35,721 nt of DNA from an uncultured Prevotellaceae bacterium (GCA_945828295.1 CALZQV010000006.1:1-35721); one strand, 5' to 3'; positions 19,770 to 28,302 are shown, counted from the stretch's first letter. Numbers and translations: made by a program. Notes: generated from the sequence alone by a model not told the origin.

Positions 19770-20540
19770 ATGATGGAACTAAACCTTCAACAACTAACTA
19801 TCGCTGTCTGTCAAGTTGCCTGTCAGGCAGGAGCCTACATACGTCAGGAACGCACTAAATTCTCCACCGACAAGGTGGAACGGAAGCATGCCCACGACTA
19901 TGTGTCGTACGTCGACAAAGGTTCGGAACAAATCATCATCTCCGCCCTCAAAACACTCCTGCCAGAGGCTGGATTCATCACCGAGGAAGGACTGGCCACA
20001 CATGCAGACGAGCAATGCCTATGGGTTGTCGACCCTCTTGACGGCACGACCAACTTTATCCATAGCTTTTCGCCATATGCCGTATCCATAGCCCTCACCC
20101 AGAGCAACGAGATTCTGCTGGGTGTGGTCTACGACGTCTGCTCCGACGAATGTTTCTATGCGTGGAAGGGAGGTGGCGCCTTCGTCAACGGACAAGCCAT
20201 TCATGTTTCGGCCCACCGACTCGACGACGCCCTGCTTTGCCTGCAACTGCCATACAACAGCAAGGCCTATACACCCGTCATCCATCGTCTTATCGACCGG
20301 TACTACGGCAATGTGGGCAGCATTCGCATGATTGGCTCTGCGGCAATAGCCTTGTGCTACGTTGCAGCCGGGCGGCTCGACGTATATGCCGAAAAGTATC
20401 TGGGGCAGTGGGACTACATGGCGGGAGCGCTAATCGTCAGGGAGGCAGGCGGCCTTGTTACCAGTTTCGAAGGCGATGCCGAATTTATGACGAGTGGTGG
20501 CATACTGGCCACTAATGGCCTCTCCTTCACCACAACCTAA
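19770..20540 (+). CDS. inositol monophosphatase family protein
   Basis: The 256-residue metal-dependent phosphatase has the family signatures: ITEEG (metal-binding Glu pair), WVVDPLDGTTNF (two Asp and the substrate loop) and WDYMAGALIVREAGG near the C-terminus. Members act on inositol monophosphate, 3'-phosphoadenosine 5'-phosphate or fructose-1,6-bisphosphate. The sequence does not settle which, so SuhB or CysQ names are avoided. It starts 9 nt after dnaX (ATGATG, first ATG chosen) and 10 nt before the methyltransferase gene. Confidence 0.92.
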   Translation: MMELNLQQLTIAVCQVACQAGAYIRQERTKFSTDKVERKHAHDYVSYVDKGSEQIIISALKTLLPEAGFITEEGLATHADEQCLWVVDPLDGTTNFIHSFSPYAVSIALTQSNEILLGVVYDVCSDECFYAWKGGGAFVNGQAIHVSAHRLDDALLCLQLPYNSKAYTPVIHRLIDRYYGNVGSIRMIGSAAIALCYVAAGRLDVYAEKYLGQWDYMAGALIVREAGGLVTSFEGDAEFMTSGGILATNGLSFTTT

Positions 20541-20550
20541 GTTTGAAATT

Positions 20551-22014
20551 ATGAGTAGAAAAAGAAAAGAACTGCCCGTATTGGAGCAGATAGAGATTAC
20601 TGACGTGGCTGCCGAGGGCAAGGCACTAGTAAGGGTTGACGAACTGGTGGTATTTGCGCCCTGGGTGGTCCCTGGCGATGTAGTGGACTTGCGACTTACC
20701 AAGAAGAAGCACCACTATGCCGAGGCTGAGGCCATACGCTTCCACAAATACAGCGAACAGCGCACAGAACCCTTCTGCCGCCACTTTGGCGTGTGCGGCG
20801 GTTGCAAGTGGCAGATGCTGCCCTACGACGAGCAGCTCCGCTGGAAACAGAAGCAGGTGATGGACGCCCTGACGCGAATCGGCAAAGTAGAACTGCCCGA
20901 GCCTCACCCCATCATGGGAAGCTGCAAGACACGCCAGTACCGCAACAAGCTCGACTTTGGATGTAGCAACAAACAATGGCTCACGTGGGAGCAAATGAAG
21001 GAGGGCGTTCCTTTTAAGCCCGGCATCGGTTTCCACATCAGCGGGGCCTTCGACAAGGTGCTGCCCATCGAGAACTGCGGCCTAATGGACGACCTGAACA
21101 ATGACATCCGCAACTGGCTCTTCGACTACGCTATTGCCAATAATCTTACTTTCTACGACCTCAGAGCCCAAGAGGGCTTCTTGCGCGGCATCGTGATGAG
21201 GAACTCGCTCTCGGGCGAATGGATGGTAACCGTGCAGTTCGGCCCGAAGGCTCGCGTGGAAGCGAGCAAGGAGGCTGCCGAGGAAGAGACGCGCACAGAG
21301 AGCCTGTTTGACAGGGAGGAGGCCACGAGGCTGCTCGAGGCCATGCACGTGCAATTCCCTCAAATTACGAGCCAGATGTACGTCTATAATCCCAAGTGCA
21401 ACGATACATTCAACGACCTCGACGTAAAGTGCTATCACGGTACACCCTTCATCTATGAGCTCATGGAAGACCTGCGGTTTAAGGTGGGCCCCAAAAGCTT
21501 CTACCAGACCAATACGGAGCAGGCCTATGAGTTGTATAAGGTTGCAAGAGAGTTTGCCGGGCTCACTGGCCACGAGTTGGTCTACGACCTCTACACCGGC
21601 ACAGGCACCATCGCCAACTTCGTAGCCAGAAAGGCCAGCAAGGTCATCGGCATCGAATACGTTCCTGAAGCCATCGAGGACGCCAAAGTGAATGCCGAAC
21701 TAAATGGCATCACGAACACAACATTCTATGCTGGAGACATGAAAGACATCCTGACGGAAGAGTTTATCAACCAGCACGGAAGGCCCGACGTTATCATCAC
21801 CGACCCACCACGAGCAGGCATGCACGCCGACGTGGTTGCCACCATCCTGCAAGCCGCGCCACAGCGCATCGTCTACGTCAGCTGTAACCCTGCGACACAG
21901 GCTCGAGACCTCAACCTTTTGGACGTGGCCTACCGCGTAGCAAAAATTCAGCCCGTCGACATGTTCCCTCACACACAGCACGTCGAGAACGTCGTTTTAC
22001 TTACAAGAAAATAA
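20551..22014 (+). CDS. rlmD: 23S rRNA (uracil-5)-methyltransferase, RlmD/RumA family
   Basis: The enzyme would methylate C5 of a uridine in 23S rRNA using S-adenosylmethionine. ATG 20551 gives 487 residues; the longer track version overlaps the upstream gene. An N-terminal TRAM-like domain (EITDVAAEGKALVRVDELVVFAPWVVPGD in outline) is followed by the iron-sulfur cysteines CRHFGVCGGC, a substrate domain, the SAM loop DLYTGTGTIANFVA, DPPRAGMH, and the catalytic Cys in YVSCNPATQARDL. The terminal HVENVVLL is typical. Whether it is RlmD, RlmC or a TrmA-like variant cannot be decided here. Confidence 0.9.
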   Translation: MSRKRKELPVLEQIEITDVAAEGKALVRVDELVVFAPWVVPGDVVDLRLTKKKHHYAEAEAIRFHKYSEQRTEPFCRHFGVCGGCKWQMLPYDEQLRWKQKQVMDALTRIGKVELPEPHPIMGSCKTRQYRNKLDFGCSNKQWLTWEQMKEGVPFKPGIGFHISGAFDKVLPIENCGLMDDLNNDIRNWLFDYAIANNLTFYDLRAQEGFLRGIVMRNSLSGEWMVTVQFGPKARVEASKEAAEEETRTESLFDREEATRLLEAMHVQFPQITSQMYVYNPKCNDTFNDLDVKCYHGTPFIYELMEDLRFKVGPKSFYQTNTEQAYELYKVAREFAGLTGHELVYDLYTGTGTIANFVARKASKVIGIEYVPEAIEDAKVNAELNGITNTTFYAGDMKDILTEEFINQHGRPDVIITDPPRAGMHADVVATILQAAPQRIVYVSCNPATQARDLNLLDVAYRVAKIQPVDMFPHTQHVENVVLLTRK

Positions 22015-22026
22015 GAACCCGAGAAT

Positions 22027-22890
22027 ATGAAATCTACGGCCATACTCCTGCTCCACTGCCCCGACAGGCCAGGCATCATCAGCGAAGTCACCAAATTCAT
22101 CACCGATAACCATGGCAACATCGTCTACCTCGACCAGTATGTCGACCGCGAAGACGGCGTTTTCTTCATGCGCATAGAATGGGAACTCGACGGTTTCCTT
22201 GTACCCAAGGAGAAAATCAAGGAATACCTCTCCACACTCTACGCCCAGCGCTACCAGATGACGTTTAACCTCTACTTCAGCGACGAACGCCCGCGCATGG
22301 CAATCTTCGTGAGCAAGATGAGCCACTGCCTCTACGACCTGCTGGCTCGCTACAAAGCCGGCGAATGGAACGTGGACATCCCATGCATCGTCTCCAACCA
22401 CGAAGACCTTCAATACGTGGCCGAACAATTCGACATTCCCTATTACGTGTGGAGCATCAAAAAAGACCACTCCAACAAAGCCGAAGTGGAACAAGCCGAG
22501 ATGGAACTACTGCGCGAAAAGCGCATAACATTCATCGTGCTGGCCCGCTACATGCAAATCATTAGCGACGATATGATTGCCAAATACCCCCATCATATCA
22601 TCAACATCCACCACTCCTTCCTGCCAGCATTCGTGGGTGCAAAGCCCTACCACCAAGCATGGGCGAGAGGCGTTAAAATCATCGGCGCAACAAGCCACTA
22701 CGTAACGGCAGAACTGGACGCCGGCCCCATCATCGAGCAGGATGTGGCCCGCATCACACACAAGGACACACCCGAAAGCCTCGTGCTGAAGGGCAAAGAC
22801 CTGGAAAAGATTGTGCTGTCGCGAGCCGTGTCGAAACACATCGACCGCAAAATCCTCACCTACAAAAACAAAACCATCATCTTCAGTTAA
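22027..22890 (+). CDS. purU: formyltetrahydrofolate deformylase
   Basis: It hydrolyses 10-formyltetrahydrofolate to formate and tetrahydrofolate, balancing one-carbon units and supplying formate for purine synthesis. The 287 residues comprise an N-terminal ACT domain (LLLHCPDRPGIISEVTKF), probably a regulatory sensor, and a formyltransferase-like catalytic domain with NIHHSFLPAFVGAKPYHQA and the catalytic Asp in AELDAGPIIEQD. It closes the dnaX operon. Past its stop there is a perfect hairpin and then repeat array 2. Confidence 0.95.
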   Translation: MKSTAILLLHCPDRPGIISEVTKFITDNHGNIVYLDQYVDREDGVFFMRIEWELDGFLVPKEKIKEYLSTLYAQRYQMTFNLYFSDERPRMAIFVSKMSHCLYDLLARYKAGEWNVDIPCIVSNHEDLQYVAEQFDIPYYVWSIKKDHSNKAEVEQAEMELLREKRITFIVLARYMQIISDDMIAKYPHHIINIHHSFLPAFVGAKPYHQAWARGVKIIGATSHYVTAELDAGPIIEQDVARITHKDTPESLVLKGKDLEKIVLSRAVSKHIDRKILTYKNKTIIFS

Positions 22891-22920
22891 CAAGCACGTT
22901 AACGCAACGAATCATCCTTC

Positions 22921-22949
22921 GCGACGCGTCACTGTGAGTGACGCGTCGC
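22921..22949. repeat. perfect 13-bp inverted repeat after purU
   Basis: GCGACGCGTCACT (22921-22933) is followed by GTG and its exact complement (22937-22949). It lies 31 nt beyond the purU stop. No T tract follows on either strand, so as a terminator it would be atypical. Its ACGCGTCGC core also occurs in array 1. Confidence 0.75.
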
Positions 22950-23115
22950 TATGATGTAAGCGACACGATGCTACGATGCGAACGGCGCGACGCAATAATA
23001 CAAACGTCACGACGCTATGATGCAAACGCAACAACGCTATGATGTGAACGCAACAACGCTATGATGTGAACGACGAAACGCTATGATGTGAGCAGCGTGG
23101 CGTTATGACGACTAC
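22949..23115. repeat. 22-bp tandem repeat array 2 (about 8 units)
   Basis: Units begin every 22 bp at 22949, 22971, 22993, 23015, 23037, 23059, 23081 and 23103. The consensus is roughly CTATGATGTGAACGCAACAACG; the units at 23015, 23037 and 23059 differ from each other by only a few bases, and the outer units diverge. The last unit is partial. The array lies between the convergent ends of purU and the XRE gene. No coding frame runs convincingly through it. There are no spacer-like unique segments, so it is not CRISPR. Confidence 0.85.
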
Positions 23116-23172
23116 GCTACTGCATAATAACGGAGCACTAATAAAGTATCTTGGAAAGAAGAATTGCGGACC

Positions 23173-23643
23173 TCAACGACCGGGGAAAGTCTGGAAGGTT
23201 CCATCATCAAAGAAAATACGAATCTCTGTAATTACACGCTGCGGTTTGTCAACATATTTTACCACCTCGCGAATTACGGGCACTCGTGGGGTCCCCCCAG
23301 CGAGGTCGAACGACAAATCTGCAGGATCACTCCCAGCAGCCGACGAAGTTCCATCACCCATCTCTAATCCGGGGAACAACCCGCCACTCAAATCAGTTGA
23401 ATCAGAACTGCCACTGTTTTCAGCGCGCTTTTCGCTCTGATACATATCGCCCTCACCAAAAAGCAACCACGACATATTAAGCTTCGGAAAACGACGATGG
23501 AGAGCTTCCGCGTGATTAAGCGTGGGGCTGGTTCGTCCGTTGAAAATACTTGACAAAGTTGCTGGGCTGATTCCTGTGGTAGCAGCGAACTCTTTTTGGT
23601 TGAGTCCCTCCTGCTTCATGATTTGGAATATACGATCTTTCAT
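23173..23643 (-). CDS. XRE-family helix-turn-helix regulator
   Basis: The start at ATG 23643 (MKDRIFQIMKQEGLNQ) is chosen over the longer track version because the promoter and a hairpin-like leader lie just upstream. The product is 156 residues. Residues 1-65 form a Cro/CI-type helix-turn-helix (NQKEFAATTGISPATLSSIFNGRTSP). A low-complexity Ser/Gly/Asp linker follows, then a conserved-looking tail (VVKYVDKPQRVITEIRIFFDDGT). The DNA-binding role follows from the fold; the target is unknown. Its neighbours are repeat array 2 and an AT-rich gene-free stretch, giving it an accessory setting. Confidence 0.88.
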   Translation of the reverse strand: MKDRIFQIMKQEGLNQKEFAATTGISPATLSSIFNGRTSPTLNHAEALHRRFPKLNMSWLLFGEGDMYQSEKRAENSGSSDSTDLSGGLFPGLEMGDGTSSAAGSDPADLSFDLAGGTPRVPVIREVVKYVDKPQRVITEIRIFFDDGTFQTFPGR

Positions 23644-23697
23644 CTTAGCGTACTGGGGGTAGGGTGAGCACCCCGATTTTAGATTTCTAACTTGATA

Positions 23698-23729
23698 CAA
23701 AGTTACAAAAATTGATTTATACCGCCAAA
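23698..23729 (-). promoter_or_regulatory. promoter of the XRE gene
   Basis: On the minus strand TTTG (23729-23726), a 20-nt spacer and TAACTTTG (23705-23698) match the Bacteroidota promoter. Between it and the start codon lies a near-palindrome, GGGTGAGCACCC, that could be an operator for autoregulation. Confidence 0.75.
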
Positions 23730-23733
23730 TTTA

Positions 23734-24363
23734 AATCTCTATAATTAAATAAATAGATTCAGGTTTTACTTTTAATTAATGAATCAATACGTAAAAATCA
23801 CGGAGGCGCAGCAGTTCAGCATTCAGAAAACGAATTTAAGAGACTATTATCAATATATCTAAAGCAAAAGCTTGCACAATTCAGCATAAACAACTGGTAA
23901 TTCGGTAGATAATACCGATAATAAAAGCCAAATCGGGCGATATGAATATTGCCCTCTTATAGGCGAGGTTATACCCTGTTGCTTTATATGATTAAACTCA
24001 CACTAATCGTTGATTTTCTACTAATTATCGTTTAGTGTAATATTAGAATGGATATTCATTCACACATATGGACGCAAGTGTTGCGATTCGTAAAATCAAC
24101 ATCAAGGAAACAATACCAGCGTTTCGGGTTGCTTAATTCGGAACTCTATACGTCAAAGAACGCTTCGAGGTCGTTCATGTTTCAAAACTTCAATTCAGGT
24201 TTGATGGAATTTAGAGTTCTAAAACACGAATCGCCGAGAAGCGATTTTTGCTGAATTTTGAATCCTTACGTTATTTGCCTACAACTGGGCGCTTGGAAAA
24301 ATCTACGCGATTCTCAGGGCACATGAATTGGCGTCAAAGCCTTTTCAGATAGCGCTTTACGCG
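23734..24363. other. AT-rich stretch without a recognisable gene
   Basis: About 630 bp with no ORF I would accept; the 68-codon ORF at 24048 has no promoter box and no recognisable family. It holds several hairpins: CGGTA/TACCG (23903-23917), GGGCGATAT/ATATTGCCC (23935-23954) and, at 24229-24249, AATCGC/GCGATT followed by TTT on the plus strand. The base composition is clearly poorer in G+C than the flanking genes. It could be an acquired remnant or a small-RNA locus. I see no TAnnTTTG box on the plus strand. Confidence 0.5.
24229..24249 (+). terminator. terminator-like hairpin in the gene-free stretch
   Basis: AATCGC and GCGATT enclose a CGAGAA loop, and the second arm runs into TTT on the plus strand. 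No plus-strand gene precedes it. Confidence 0.4.
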
Positions 24364-24393
24364 AAAAAAATTGCCTCACCGACGGCGAGGCAA
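24364..24393 (-). terminator. intrinsic terminator of the amn-holA operon
   Basis: On the minus strand TTGCCTC, a 9-nt loop and GAGGCAA are followed by TTTTTTT, a textbook hairpin plus T tract. It begins 11 nt after the holA stop codon. Confidence 0.9.
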
Positions 24394-24404
24394 ATAGAAA
24401 GAAA

Positions 24405-25427
24405 TTAGTGAAGAATATAGAAAATAAGTTCCTTCAGGAGGTCTCCAGGCGAAGATTTGCAGCCCCCTACCCCCTTAGATTTGGCATCGGTTTGGCGTAT
24501 TTCACTTAATATATCCATCACCTTCTTTCCAGAGTAATTTCGGCGCGCTGGAATGAGTGCACGCCGAGCCACCCATGTCGACTTACCCAAATACTGGGCA
24601 ATACCATCGTCGGTTTGTGAGGGTGCGAAATACGCCATCAGGACGTCGGAAAAGAAATTAAAAAGTGAAGACAGCGTGATAGGGAGAGCAAATGTGCGAG
24701 GATTGCTGTCAAAATATTTTACTATCTGATTTGCCTTATAAACATCGCGAACGGCCAGGGCATTATGAAGCTCAAAGTTGTTAAAGTCCTTGCTCATGCC
24801 CGTAAGCTCTTCAACCAGCCGCGCCCCCACCCTGTTCTCTCCTTGCGGAAGAGCCATGAGCAATTTGTCCATCTCTGCAACGAGACGCGAAAGGTCGCTG
24901 CCCACATGGTCGCACAGCATCTGCGCTGCAGCCGGCTCAATTGTCTTCTGGTGGCGCTGCATATAGTTGTTGACAAACGGCGGAAGCTCGTTGTCGTAGA
25001 GTCGCTTGCTCTCGAACACCACGCCCTGACGTTTGATTTCCTGCGCCAGCGCGCGGCGGGTGTCATATTTACCGTGCTTATGGCACAGTATGAGAATCGT
25101 GGAGAGCGTGGGATTCTTGGCATAGGCCGCCAGCGTATCCTTGTCGTTGAGCGACTGAAATTCGCGTACGAGCACCACGCGCCGATCCGCCATCATGGGA
25201 TATTGCCGCGCCACGTTGATAATGTCGTTGGCACGCGTTTCGGCACCGTATAGCAAGTCGTAGTTAAAATCGCGTTCTTCAGCCTTGAGGGCATTATCAG
25301 CAATAAACTGACTGAGCATGTCGATATAGTAGTCCTCGTCTCCCATGAGCAGGTAAATGGGTGCAAACTTCCCAGCTCGCACATCCTTCACGATGTCCAT
25401 GTAGTTTAGGCCAGCTTCCTTTGCCAT
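24405..25427 (-). CDS. holA: DNA polymerase III delta subunit
   Basis: This clamp-loader subunit opens the beta clamp and partners DnaX, also present in this window. The 340 residues match the family: the N-terminal PIYLLMGDEDYYIDML strand and loop, VVLVREFQSL, then the collar region with GSDLSRLVAEMDKLLM, FELHNALAVRD and the C-terminal bundle ending in LLKELIFYIL. Delta lacks a functional Walker A, as here. The region 65 nt upstream of its start is pyrimidine-rich. It is probably cotranscribed from the amn promoter and ends at a strong terminator. Confidence 0.93.
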   Translation of the reverse strand: MAKEAGLNYMDIVKDVRAGKFAPIYLLMGDEDYYIDMLSQFIADNALKAEERDFNYDLLYGAETRANDIINVARQYPMMADRRVVLVREFQSLNDKDTLAAYAKNPTLSTILILCHKHGKYDTRRALAQEIKRQGVVFESKRLYDNELPPFVNNYMQRHQKTIEPAAAQMLCDHVGSDLSRLVAEMDKLLMALPQGENRVGARLVEELTGMSKDFNNFELHNALAVRDVYKANQIVKYFDSNPRTFALPITLSSLFNFFSDVLMAYFAPSQTDDGIAQYLGKSTWVARRALIPARRNYSGKKVMDILSEIRQTDAKSKGVGGCKSSPGDLLKELIFYILH

Positions 25428-25492
25428 AGTTTTCTGTTACCTGTTTCCGGCTTTCTGCTTTCCGTTGCTTGGTTCTTTCTTCCTGCTTCCGA

Positions 25493-26269
25493 CTAATAAT
25501 CGAACTTCAGGTGGCGAACGGTCTTCTTCTCCTGCTTGATCATCTCCAGTGCCTCGATGCCGATTTCCACATGTTTCTCGACATAGCTGGCCGTAACGAT
25601 ATTGTCGCTGGCTGCCGTCTTCACACCCTCGGGCGTCATGGGATTATCGGAGACGAGCAAGAGGGCGCCCGTCGGGATATGGTTGGCAAAGCCGCAGGTA
25701 AAGAGTGTGGCAGTTTCCATGTCGACTCCCATGGCGCGTGTCTTACGCAAATACTTCTTGAAATCGTCATCGTGCTCCCACACACGGCGGTTTGTGGTGT
25801 AGACGGTGCCCGTCCAATAATCCATCCCCATATCGCGGATAGCACTGGATACGGCACGCTGCATCATAAATGCGGGCAGCGCAGGCACTTCGGGAGGAAA
25901 GTAGTCGTTCGACGTACCCTCGCCTCGTATGCCGGCAATGGGCAGAATAAGGTCGCCTCGCTTTGTCTTGTTAGAGATGCCTCCGCACTTACCCAGGAAC
26001 AGGCAAGCCTTGGGGCTGATAGACGAGAGGAGGTCCATGATAATCGCAGCATTGGGCGATCCCATGCCGAAGTTGATTATCGTGATGCCCTCGGCCGTTG
26101 CCGAACGCATGTTGGCCTTATAGTCAGGGCATTCGATGCCGTAGCGATTGCAAAAGATATCAACGTAGTTATTAAAATTGGTTAGTAGGATGTACTCGCC
26201 AAAATCTTCCAACGGACGATTTGTGTACCTTGGCAACCAATTCTGAACAATTTCTTCTTTTGTCTTCAT
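25493..26269 (-). CDS. amn: AMP nucleosidase
   Basis: It cleaves AMP to adenine and ribose 5-phosphate. ATG 26269 gives 258 residues, the length of the short Bacteroidota-type enzymes that lack the N-terminal domain of the E. coli form; the track starts 16 codons too early, inside the promoter. It has the nucleoside-phosphorylase-like fold: INFGMGSPNAAIIMDLL, FLGKCGGI, and MGVDMETATLF, which carries the purine-binding Glu, then LLLVSDNPMTPEG. Related 5'-methylthioadenosine or uridine phosphorylases are less likely given KCGGI and the overall pattern. holA follows on the same strand. Confidence 0.88.
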   Translation of the reverse strand: MKTKEEIVQNWLPRYTNRPLEDFGEYILLTNFNNYVDIFCNRYGIECPDYKANMRSATAEGITIINFGMGSPNAAIIMDLLSSISPKACLFLGKCGGISNKTKRGDLILPIAGIRGEGTSNDYFPPEVPALPAFMMQRAVSSAIRDMGMDYWTGTVYTTNRRVWEHDDDFKKYLRKTRAMGVDMETATLFTCGFANHIPTGALLLVSDNPMTPEGVKTAASDNIVTASYVEKHVEIGIEALEMIKQEKKTVRHLKFDY

Positions 26270-26294
26270 ATTCCTTATTATATATAATACCTCG

Positions 26295-26302
26295 CAAAGA
26301 TA
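26295..26302 (-). promoter_or_regulatory. -7 box of the amn-holA operon
   Basis: TATCTTTG on the minus strand, 25 nt upstream of the amn start codon, is an exact TAnnTTTG box. The -33 element is not clear. Confidence 0.65.
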
Positions 26303-26334
26303 GCGAATTATTTTCAATTTCGATTTTTAATTTC

Positions 26335-26342
26335 TATTTTTG
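26335..26342 (+). promoter_or_regulatory. -7 box placing a leaderless start at 26348
   Basis: TATTTTTG matches TAnnTTTG and ends only 5 nt before the ATG at 26348. With transcription starting a few bases after the box, the mRNA would begin at or next to the start codon. Confidence 0.5.
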
Positions 26343-26347
26343 TCGTC

Positions 26348-26797
26348 ATGTTGACGTTAAACCTACCGCAAACCGACCTGAGACTGGAAAAAAGAGGCGA
26401 CACGATGTACGTTTTCGACATTCTGCGCCGTCGCTACATCAAGGTGACTCCAGAGGAGTGGGTAAGGCAACATTTCGTACACTTTTTGCTTGAGCACAAA
26501 GGCTATCCCACGGGCCTCATGTCAAACGAGGTGTCGCTCTCGCTTAACGGCACCACCAAGCGATGCGACACCGTGCTCTACGACCAACATGCAAGCCCTC
26601 GTATGATCGTGGAATACAAGGCGCCCCATATTCAGCTAAGCCAGAAGGTATTCGACCAGATTTCGCGCTACAACATTGTGTTGCGAGTGCCCTACCTCAT
26701 TGTGTCGAACGGCATAGCGCACTACTGTTGCCACGTGGACTACGAGCACGAGAACTACCAGTTCCTGCGCGATATTCCCCGCTACGAAGATTTATAA
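26348..26797 (+). CDS. stand-alone type I restriction R-subunit N-terminal-like domain
   Basis: The 149-residue product resembles HSDR_N_2, the PD-(D/E)xK nuclease-like N-terminal domain of type I restriction enzymes, without any helicase part. It has EEWVRQHFVHFLLEHKGYP, then KRCDTVLYD and the core RMIVEYKAPHI, where Asp and the E-x-K pair fit the nuclease motif, and YLIVSNGIAHYCCHVDY. No methylase or specificity gene is near, so it is not a restriction system here. It is probably a housekeeping nuclease-like protein of unknown role. It faces away from amn-holA and converges on cstA 25 bp later. Confidence 0.82.
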   Translation: MLTLNLPQTDLRLEKRGDTMYVFDILRRRYIKVTPEEWVRQHFVHFLLEHKGYPTGLMSNEVSLSLNGTTKRCDTVLYDQHASPRMIVEYKAPHIQLSQKVFDQISRYNIVLRVPYLIVSNGIAHYCCHVDYEHENYQFLRDIPRYEDL

Positions 26798-26822
26798 GAA
26801 AGGGATTACGCCGTGTAAGGAC

Positions 26823-28292
26823 TTACGCCGTGTGCTCGGCACCGGCCTGACGGCGATACCACAGCGCGAACCACACGAGGGCCACGAGCAGGCAGACCAT
26901 TCCCAACGGATAGCCAATCGAGCCAGGCAGGAACAGCATCAGCTTCGACACGAAGAAGAAGGTAGTGCAGACGGCAGTCATGAAGAGGGCCGGGATGAGT
27001 GTAATCCAGAAACATTTGCGTTGGCGCACCATGTAGACGGTGGCCGTCCACAGCATGATGGCTGCCAGCGTCTGGTTGGCCCACCCGAAATACTGCCACA
27101 CGACCTTGAATCCGTCGGCGTTCTCAATCTGCCACACCAGGATGGCGATAGAGGCAAGGAACAAGGGCACGCCGATGAGCAGGCGCTTATGGATGGGACG
27201 CTGGTCGAGCGTCAGGCCCTCGGCAACAATCAGGCGAGCCGAGCGGAAGGCCGTGTCGCCGCTGGTGATGGGCGCTGCCACCACACCCAGGATAGCCAGC
27301 ACGGCGCCGAACGTGCCCAGCCAGTTGTTGCAAACCAACGTAACCACGTCAGCCGCCGAAGTGCGGAAGCCAGCCTGTGCCTCGGGAATCATGGAGTATC
27401 CCGTCTCAGGCGAGTTGTAGAAGAACCACGAAGCCACGCTGGCCCAGATGAGGGCCACGATGCCCTCGGTTATCATTGCGCCGTAGAACATCGGGCGCCC
27501 CATGTGCTCGTCCTTCGTGCAGCGGGCCATAAGTGGCGTCTGGGTGGCGTGGAAGCCAGAGATTGCGCCACAGGCAATCGTGATGAAGAGGCACGGGAAG
27601 ATTTGGTCGGTCCATGTGTCGGGAGCCGTTTCTGCCCCCATGTTGTAGAGGTGGTCCCACACCTCGGGGATGGCCGGCCAGTTGATAAACATCACTGCCA
27701 TCAGGGCTGCCGCCATGAACAGCAGCGAGAAGGCGAAGAGGGGGTAGATTTTACCGATAATCTTGTCGATGGGGAGCATGGTGGCAATGATGTAGTAGAC
27801 GAATATCACGCCCACCCACATCATCTTGCTACCTCCCATGTCGCTGAGTATCTGGGCCGGCGAATAGACAAACACCGTGCCCACCATGAGTAAGAGGAAT
27901 ACCGTGAACGCGAGCACCAGCAGGCGCGGCCAACGGCCCAGGTAGCGCCCCGCCAGTTCGGGCAGTCCCTCGCCGTCGTGGCGCATGGAGAGCATGCCTG
28001 CCATGTAGTCGTGGACCGCACCGGCAAAGATGCAGCCCAAGACTATCCACAGGTAACTGACCGGCCCGAACTGGGCCCCCATGATCGCTCCGAAGATAGG
28101 GCCCGTGCCAGCGATGTTCAGGAACTGAATCATGAACACCTTCCAGCCCGGCATGACGATGAAGTCGACACCGTCGGATTTGCTCACTGCAGGGGTGACT
28201 CTGTTGTCAGGCCCGAACTTGCGTTCTACGAAACGCCCATAGAAACGGTAGCCCAACACGAGGGCTACCATACTAATCAGGAACGATATCAT
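26823..28292 (-). CDS. cstA: carbon starvation protein A-like transporter
   Basis: The 489-residue polytopic membrane protein belongs to the CstA family, whose characterised members take up peptides or pyruvate. Family signatures include YGRFVERKFG, the early loop FQFLNIAGTGPIFG-like segment, GAVHDYMAGMLSMRHDGEGLPEL, and GFHATQTPLMARC in the middle. It is shorter than the roughly 700-residue E. coli proteins. The missing part is at the C-terminus. A strong AGGAGG lies 10 nt before the ATG, unusual in this phylum. It follows the zinc-ribbon gene by 43 nt and is probably in its operon. The substrate cannot be told from sequence. Confidence 0.9.
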   Translation of the reverse strand: MISFLISMVALVLGYRFYGRFVERKFGPDNRVTPAVSKSDGVDFIVMPGWKVFMIQFLNIAGTGPIFGAIMGAQFGPVSYLWIVLGCIFAGAVHDYMAGMLSMRHDGEGLPELAGRYLGRWPRLLVLAFTVFLLLMVGTVFVYSPAQILSDMGGSKMMWVGVIFVYYIIATMLPIDKIIGKIYPLFAFSLLFMAAALMAVMFINWPAIPEVWDHLYNMGAETAPDTWTDQIFPCLFITIACGAISGFHATQTPLMARCTKDEHMGRPMFYGAMITEGIVALIWASVASWFFYNSPETGYSMIPEAQAGFRTSAADVVTLVCNNWLGTFGAVLAILGVVAAPITSGDTAFRSARLIVAEGLTLDQRPIHKRLLIGVPLFLASIAILVWQIENADGFKVVWQYFGWANQTLAAIMLWTATVYMVRQRKCFWITLIPALFMTAVCTTFFFVSKLMLFLPGSIGYPLGMVCLLVALVWFALWYRRQAGAEHTA

Positions 28293-28302
28293 GCTACTCT
28301 AT

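Noticed and set aside
24048-24254. 68-codon plus-strand ORF in the AT-rich stretch
   Set aside because: No promoter box, no family and atypical composition; the frame is probably chance.
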